64,000 bases of DNA, taken from positions 245,117-309,116 of the forward strand of contig NZ_WTVA01000004.1 in assembly GCF_009882935.1 (NCBI RefSeq), read 5' to 3'. The notes below the pieces were generated by a model. The model was not told where the DNA came from. It was given only the letters and a program-made list of their open reading frames with translations, and searched no databases. Position numbers and translations under genes: made by a program. Within the stretch, counting starts at the first letter, position 1. The number at the start of each line of letters is the position of its first letter. Source of the DNA: Sneathiella chungangensis (GTDB lineage Bacteria > Pseudomonadota > Alphaproteobacteria > Sneathiellales > Sneathiellaceae). Shown one piece after another: positions 60,938-64,000 of the stretch.

Positions 60938-61933
60938 ATGGCGTTGGATGCAAAAATACGGGAATCGATTGTACTCCCCGCCGTTTGTGCGCCGATGTTT
61001 CTGGTTAGCGGTCCCGACTTGGTGCGCGAAGCGTGCAAGGCGGGCCTGATCGGAGCGTTGCCGCGCCAGAATGCGCGGACGGTTGAAGAATTCGAAGTCT
61101 GGTTAAGGGACATACGACGTGATCTTGAAGCTTATACGGCCCAAACACCCGACCGGATCGGGCCGATTGCCGTAAATCTGACGACGCGCATTCCAGAGAC
61201 TGAACTACCATTACTTCTGGATATCTGTAAGCGTTATGGAGTTGAGATTATCATAACAGTGGCAGGCGATCCGACAGCTTTGGCACGTCGCGCCCATGAC
61301 ATGGGTATGAAAGTCTTTCATGATGTTACGAATATACGCTTTGCTGAAAAGGCAATTGCCGCGGGTGTTGAAGGGTTGATTTGTATCGGTGCGGGCGGCG
61401 GAGGTCACTCCGGCACCATCAGCCATCTCACGTTAATTCGCAAAGTCCGGGCAATTTTTGAAGGAACGATCGTTCTAGCCGGAGCTGTTTCTGACGGAGC
61501 GACAATCCGGGCGGCCGAAATTCTCGGAGCGGATCTGGCTTATCTGGGCACCCGCTTTATCGCAACGCAGGAATCTATGGCTCCCGATGAATATAAACAG
61601 TTGCTTGTCTCTCAGACGTCGTCTGATCTGACCTATACAAGCAGGGTTGCGGGCGTGCCGGCAAATTGGATGAAAGAATCAATCCGCCGCAACGGCCTCG
61701 ATCCGGACAGCCTGCCTGAACCGCGGGGTAGAGGTATCGGGCATGACCATCTACCGGTTGGGGCTCAACCCTGGAAGACGATTTGGAGCGCGGGCCAGGG
61801 CATAGATCTCATAGAAGATATTCCGACCGTGGCAAATCTCGTAAGGCGCTTGCGGAGGGAATATGTCGCGGCCTGCGAGACGTCAGATATGTCTGATGCT
61901 GCGCGGTTGGTCGACGAGGTTTCCTCGTCTTAG
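60938..61933 (+). CDS. Nitronate monooxygenase-family flavoprotein (second copy)
   Basis: A 331-residue FMN TIM-barrel protein: LPAVCAPMFLVSGPDLVREA, CKAGLIGALPRQNARTVEEF, LICIGAGGGGHSGTISHL and LGADLAYLGTRFIATQES. Only distantly like the copy at 4.6 kb. In CoA-dependent clusters members may act as enoyl-CoA or acyl-CoA-handling enzymes rather than on nitronates. Thirty-two bases behind the CaiB gene, in the same operon. Confidence 0.8.
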   Translation: MALDAKIRESIVLPAVCAPMFLVSGPDLVREACKAGLIGALPRQNARTVEEFEVWLRDIRRDLEAYTAQTPDRIGPIAVNLTTRIPETELPLLLDICKRYGVEIIITVAGDPTALARRAHDMGMKVFHDVTNIRFAEKAIAAGVEGLICIGAGGGGHSGTISHLTLIRKVRAIFEGTIVLAGAVSDGATIRAAEILGADLAYLGTRFIATQESMAPDEYKQLLVSQTSSDLTYTSRVAGVPANWMKESIRRNGLDPDSLPEPRGRGIGHDHLPVGAQPWKTIWSAGQGIDLIEDIPTVANLVRRLRREYVAACETSDMSDAARLVDEVSSS

Positions 61934-62049
61934 ACCCGAAAGTGAAATTGCCATTTCTGCAACGCGACCAAATGACAATAACTGAATAGTCAAATATCGT
62001 ATTAACGATGTCATCGTCACGGTGACTTGATAGAAAAGAAAGAAAGCAA

Positions 62050-62859
62050 ATGACCGACCGCTACTCTGATTACAATAAGTTAAAGTTCGATTATCCCGCT
62101 GATCGTGTTTTGAGAATTACCTTTAATAAACCGGAAACTTACAATTCCGTGGATGCTGAAACGCATACTCAAATTACAGATGTGTGGCGAGACATCGACC
62201 GTGATCCGGATATCAATGCCGTTATCGTAACGGGGGAGGGGAAGGCATTTTCTGCGGGCGGTGACTTCGGGATGATCGAGAATATGACAGGCAATTTCAA
62301 TGAGATTATGAAAACCTGGAAGGAAGCCAAGGACCTTGTTTACAACATCATCAACTGCAATAAGCCCATTATTTCTGCCATCAATGGCCCGGCGGCCGGC
62401 GCCGGTCTGGTTGTCGGGATTCTTGCGGATATTTCTATTGCCGGAAAACGCGCCAGAATTGTCGATGGCCATCCCAGGCTGGGTGTTGCGGCAGGCGATG
62501 TGGCCGCAATCGTCTGGCCGCTCCTGTGCAGCATGGCGAAAGCCAAATATTACTTGCTGACCTGCAAAGCCGTTACAGGTGAGGAAGCTGAGCGTATAGG
62601 GCTGGTTTCTTTATGTGTTGAAGACGAAGAATTACAGAAAACGGCCTTAGAAATCGCAATGGACCTTGCCAATGGATCCCAAAGTGCGATCCGTTGGACA
62701 AAATATTCACTGAACAACTGGCTTCGTCAGGCAGGCCCAATCTTCGATGCATCGACAGCGCTTGAAATGCTTGGATTCATGGGAGATGACGTAAAGGAAG
62801 GCGTCGCGTCCCACCGCGAGAAACGCAAGCCTGAATTTCGGAAAGACTGCCCCCTTTAG
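62050..62859 (+). CDS. Enoyl-CoA hydratase/isomerase family protein
   Basis: A 269-residue crotonase-fold protein: [20 protein letters not shown] and [20 protein letters not shown] form the oxyanion hole; [20 protein letters not shown] follows. The standard catalytic Glu pair is not evident. It may process an acyl-CoA of the neighbouring dicarboxylate route or be independent; the gap to the previous gene is 116 bp. Confidence 0.82.
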   Translation: MTDRYSDYNKLKFDYPADRVLRITFNKPETYNSVDAETHTQITDVWRDIDRDPDINAVIVTGEGKAFSAGGDFGMIENMTGNFNEIMKTWKEAKDLVYNIINCNKPIISAINGPAAGAGLVVGILADISIAGKRARIVDGHPRLGVAAGDVAAIVWPLLCSMAKAKYYLLTCKAVTGEEAERIGLVSLCVEDEELQKTALEIAMDLANGSQSAIRWTKYSLNNWLRQAGPIFDASTALEMLGFMGDDVKEGVASHREKRKPEFRKDCPL

Positions 62860-62925
62860 GTTGCGGCTCGTTCGGTCCTGTCGTCTCCTACTGGATATGC
62901 CAATGATATTGTTGAGGCAAAAAGG

Positions 62926-62940
62926 TGGCAGTGACCTTGT
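62926..62940 (+). promoter_or_regulatory. Candidate sigma-54 promoter
   Basis: TGGCAGTGACCTTGT keeps the GG and G dinucleotides 10 bp apart as in the -24/-12 consensus, with GT in place of GC. It is 114 bp above a gene for a sigma-54 activator, so self-regulation is possible. Single match, moderate quality. Confidence 0.3.
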
Positions 62941-63053
62941 CGCGATGCCGTCGATTGACGACTCTAAGGATCAACAGCGACAGGACTCTGACACATTTTC
63001 CCGCCACTATGGTAAAGTGACAATCCCATTTATGCGAACGGGGGTGAGTGTGA

Positions 63054-64000
63054 GTGACGACTGACGGTTTGAGCAGGGGATTCCTGATCGGCGCCGCCAT
63101 TGGTTCGGGCAGCAACGCAGTTGCCGCGGAGCAGGGCGGAGCGGATTTTTTACTGGCGATTAATGCCGGGCGCCTTCGGAACATGGGTGTTCCGTCAATT
63201 TCAAGCATGTTGCCCGTCCGTAATGTCGATGCGCTTACGCTCGGATTTGCCCGCGATGAGCTGCTGCCGCTTTGCAAAATTCCTGTTCTGCTTGGCGTCA
63301 ATGTCTGGGGCGTCGATTTCGATCCCGTAAGGCAGGCGGCGGAAATCGCCCGTTCGGGCTTCGCCGGCGCGGTGAATTTCCCAAGCTGCATGCACTACTC
63401 CCGGCCCATGCAGCAGATTTTGTCGAGGGCCGGCCGCGGAATTGAGCAGGAGGTCGCCCAGCTAAAGGCCGTGCAGGATGCCGGGATGATGTCGATGTTC
63501 TATTGTGCGTCGCGGACTCAGGCGCGGCTCGCTGCTGATGCCGGTATTGCGCTGATTTGCCTGAATATCGGCTGGAATGCGGGAGGAATACTGGGACATC
63601 GGACCCGGTCGTCAATTGAGGAGGTCGCAACGGAGGCGCGCGAGATAGGCCGCCTTGTAAAACGCATCAATCCCAAAACAAGATTTCTTCTTGAGGGCGG
63701 TCCCATTGCGACGCCGGAGGATCTGTCCCGTGTTCTGCGGCTTGCGCCGCTTGATGGCTATGTAGGGGGCTCGACGATTGACAGGCTGCCACTTGAATCC
63801 TCGGTCGCCAGTCTCATCGACGGCTTCCGTCAGGCCAGTGTCCGTCCCAACCGTCTCGACGCGGAAAACCGGACTCTTTTCGCCTGGTCGGAACAATACG
63901 GGTTTGTCGGAACCTCCGACGCTCTTCTTTTATGTTTAAGAAGGCTTCGCGCCCTGGGTGCCGCGCGCGATCCGGTGCTGATCGTATCTGAGCCCGGACA
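63054..64000 (+). CDS. Sigma-54 activator with N-terminal PEP-hydrolase/TIM-barrel domain (partial)
   Basis: Open to the right edge; 315 codons visible. From GTG 63054 (GGGGTGAG five bases before; an in-frame TGA lies just upstream) it reads RGFLIGAAIGSGSNAVAAEQ, GGADFLLAINAGRLRNMGV, LGVNVWGVDFDPV, GFAGAVNFPSCMHYSRPMQQ and FLLEGGPIATPEDLSRVL, the phosphoenolpyruvate hydrolase/TIM-barrel signal domain. Near residue 280 it passes into YGFVGTSDALLLCLRRLRAL and PVLIVSEPG, the start of a sigma-54 AAA+ domain at Walker A. The AAA+ remainder and DNA-binding domain lie beyond the window. It probably senses a small metabolite and activates a sigma-54 promoter. Confidence 0.82.
   Translation, partial: MTTDGLSRGFLIGAAIGSGSNAVAAEQGGADFLLAINAGRLRNMGVPSISSMLPVRNVDALTLGFARDELLPLCKIPVLLGVNVWGVDFDPVRQAAEIARSGFAGAVNFPSCMHYSRPMQQILSRAGRGIEQEVAQLKAVQDAGMMSMFYCASRTQARLAADAGIALICLNIGWNAGGILGHRTRSSIEEVATEAREIGRLVKRINPKTRFLLEGGPIATPEDLSRVLRLAPLDGYVGGSTIDRLPLESSVASLIDGFRQASVRPNRLDAENRTLFAWSEQYGFVGTSDALLLCLRRLRALGAARDPVLIVSEPG

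Noticed and set aside
1-64000. CRISPR arrays, tRNA and rRNA genes
   Set aside because: No regularly spaced repeats and no tRNA-like T-loop with acceptor stem were found on either strand by eye; a dedicated scan would be more sensitive.

Overview
The window reads as chromosome of a free-living, aerobic to microaerobic alphaproteobacterium. Genes are tightly packed with ATGA-type overlaps, TTG and GTG starts are frequent, and GC looks close to 50 %. The gene families (ccoNOQP, nnrS, NsrR, TRAP transporters, hydroxyproline enzymes, many CoA-dependent catabolic enzymes) fit a marine or soil Rhodospirillales/Sneathiella-like lineage, but no rRNA or marker gene is present to settle the genus. I found no tRNA, rRNA, CRISPR array or prophage.

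0-9.6 kb: a divergent PLP decarboxylase/ArsR pair; a TetR gene followed by a four-gene oxidoreductase-like operon (diiron-like metallo-beta-lactamase fold, SnoaL-like, YdhR-like, nitronate monooxygenase-like); a divergent LysR/PhzF pair; then a decayed transketolase-like gene and a 1.1 kb stretch rich in hairpins. 9.6-13.4 kb: a compact TetR-GST-PhnB-PhnB-DUF1428-AHSA1 operon with a clear promoter/operator, ending next to an IS6-family transposase remnant. 13.4-16.5 kb: a helical protein, a Tat-exported beta-propeller coupled to a cytochrome c, and an orphan PD-(D/E)XK nuclease-like protein.

17.0-21.8 kb: hydroxyproline catabolism (DadA-type oxidase, 4-hydroxyproline 2-epimerase, cis-3-hydroxy-L-proline dehydratase, LysR regulator) beside a C-terminal scrap of an aldehyde dehydrogenase. 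22-35 kb: a nitric-oxide/low-oxygen island with Fe-type SOD, DUF6306, 5-FTHF cyclo-ligase, the di-iron repair protein RIC behind two NsrR-type operators, nsrR, DUF6522, the cbb3 oxidase ccoNOQP, DUF2189, nnrS, an apparently self-regulated ECF sigma factor, a ferritin-like Tat protein, a cytochrome c, GTP cyclohydrolase I and a metallophosphoesterase.

35.6-51 kb: acyl-CoA catabolism. Two AMP-forming ligases and two SDRs lie beside a nine-gene minus-strand operon (paired acyl-CoA dehydrogenases, MaoC hydratase, enoyl-CoA hydratase, thiolase-like protein plus DUF35, ADP-forming ligase, SDR, alpha-methylacyl-CoA racemase). This set resembles breakdown of alpha-methyl-branched side chains of steroid or isoprenoid type. 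51.4-62.9 kb: IclR regulator, dctPQM TRAP transporter, acyl-CoA dehydrogenase, CitE-like lyase, MaoC hydratase and two different CoA-transferases, a gene set matching itaconate or another C5-dicarboxylate route to pyruvate plus acetyl-CoA. The right edge cuts a sigma-54 activator that carries an N-terminal PEP-hydrolase/TIM-barrel sensor domain.
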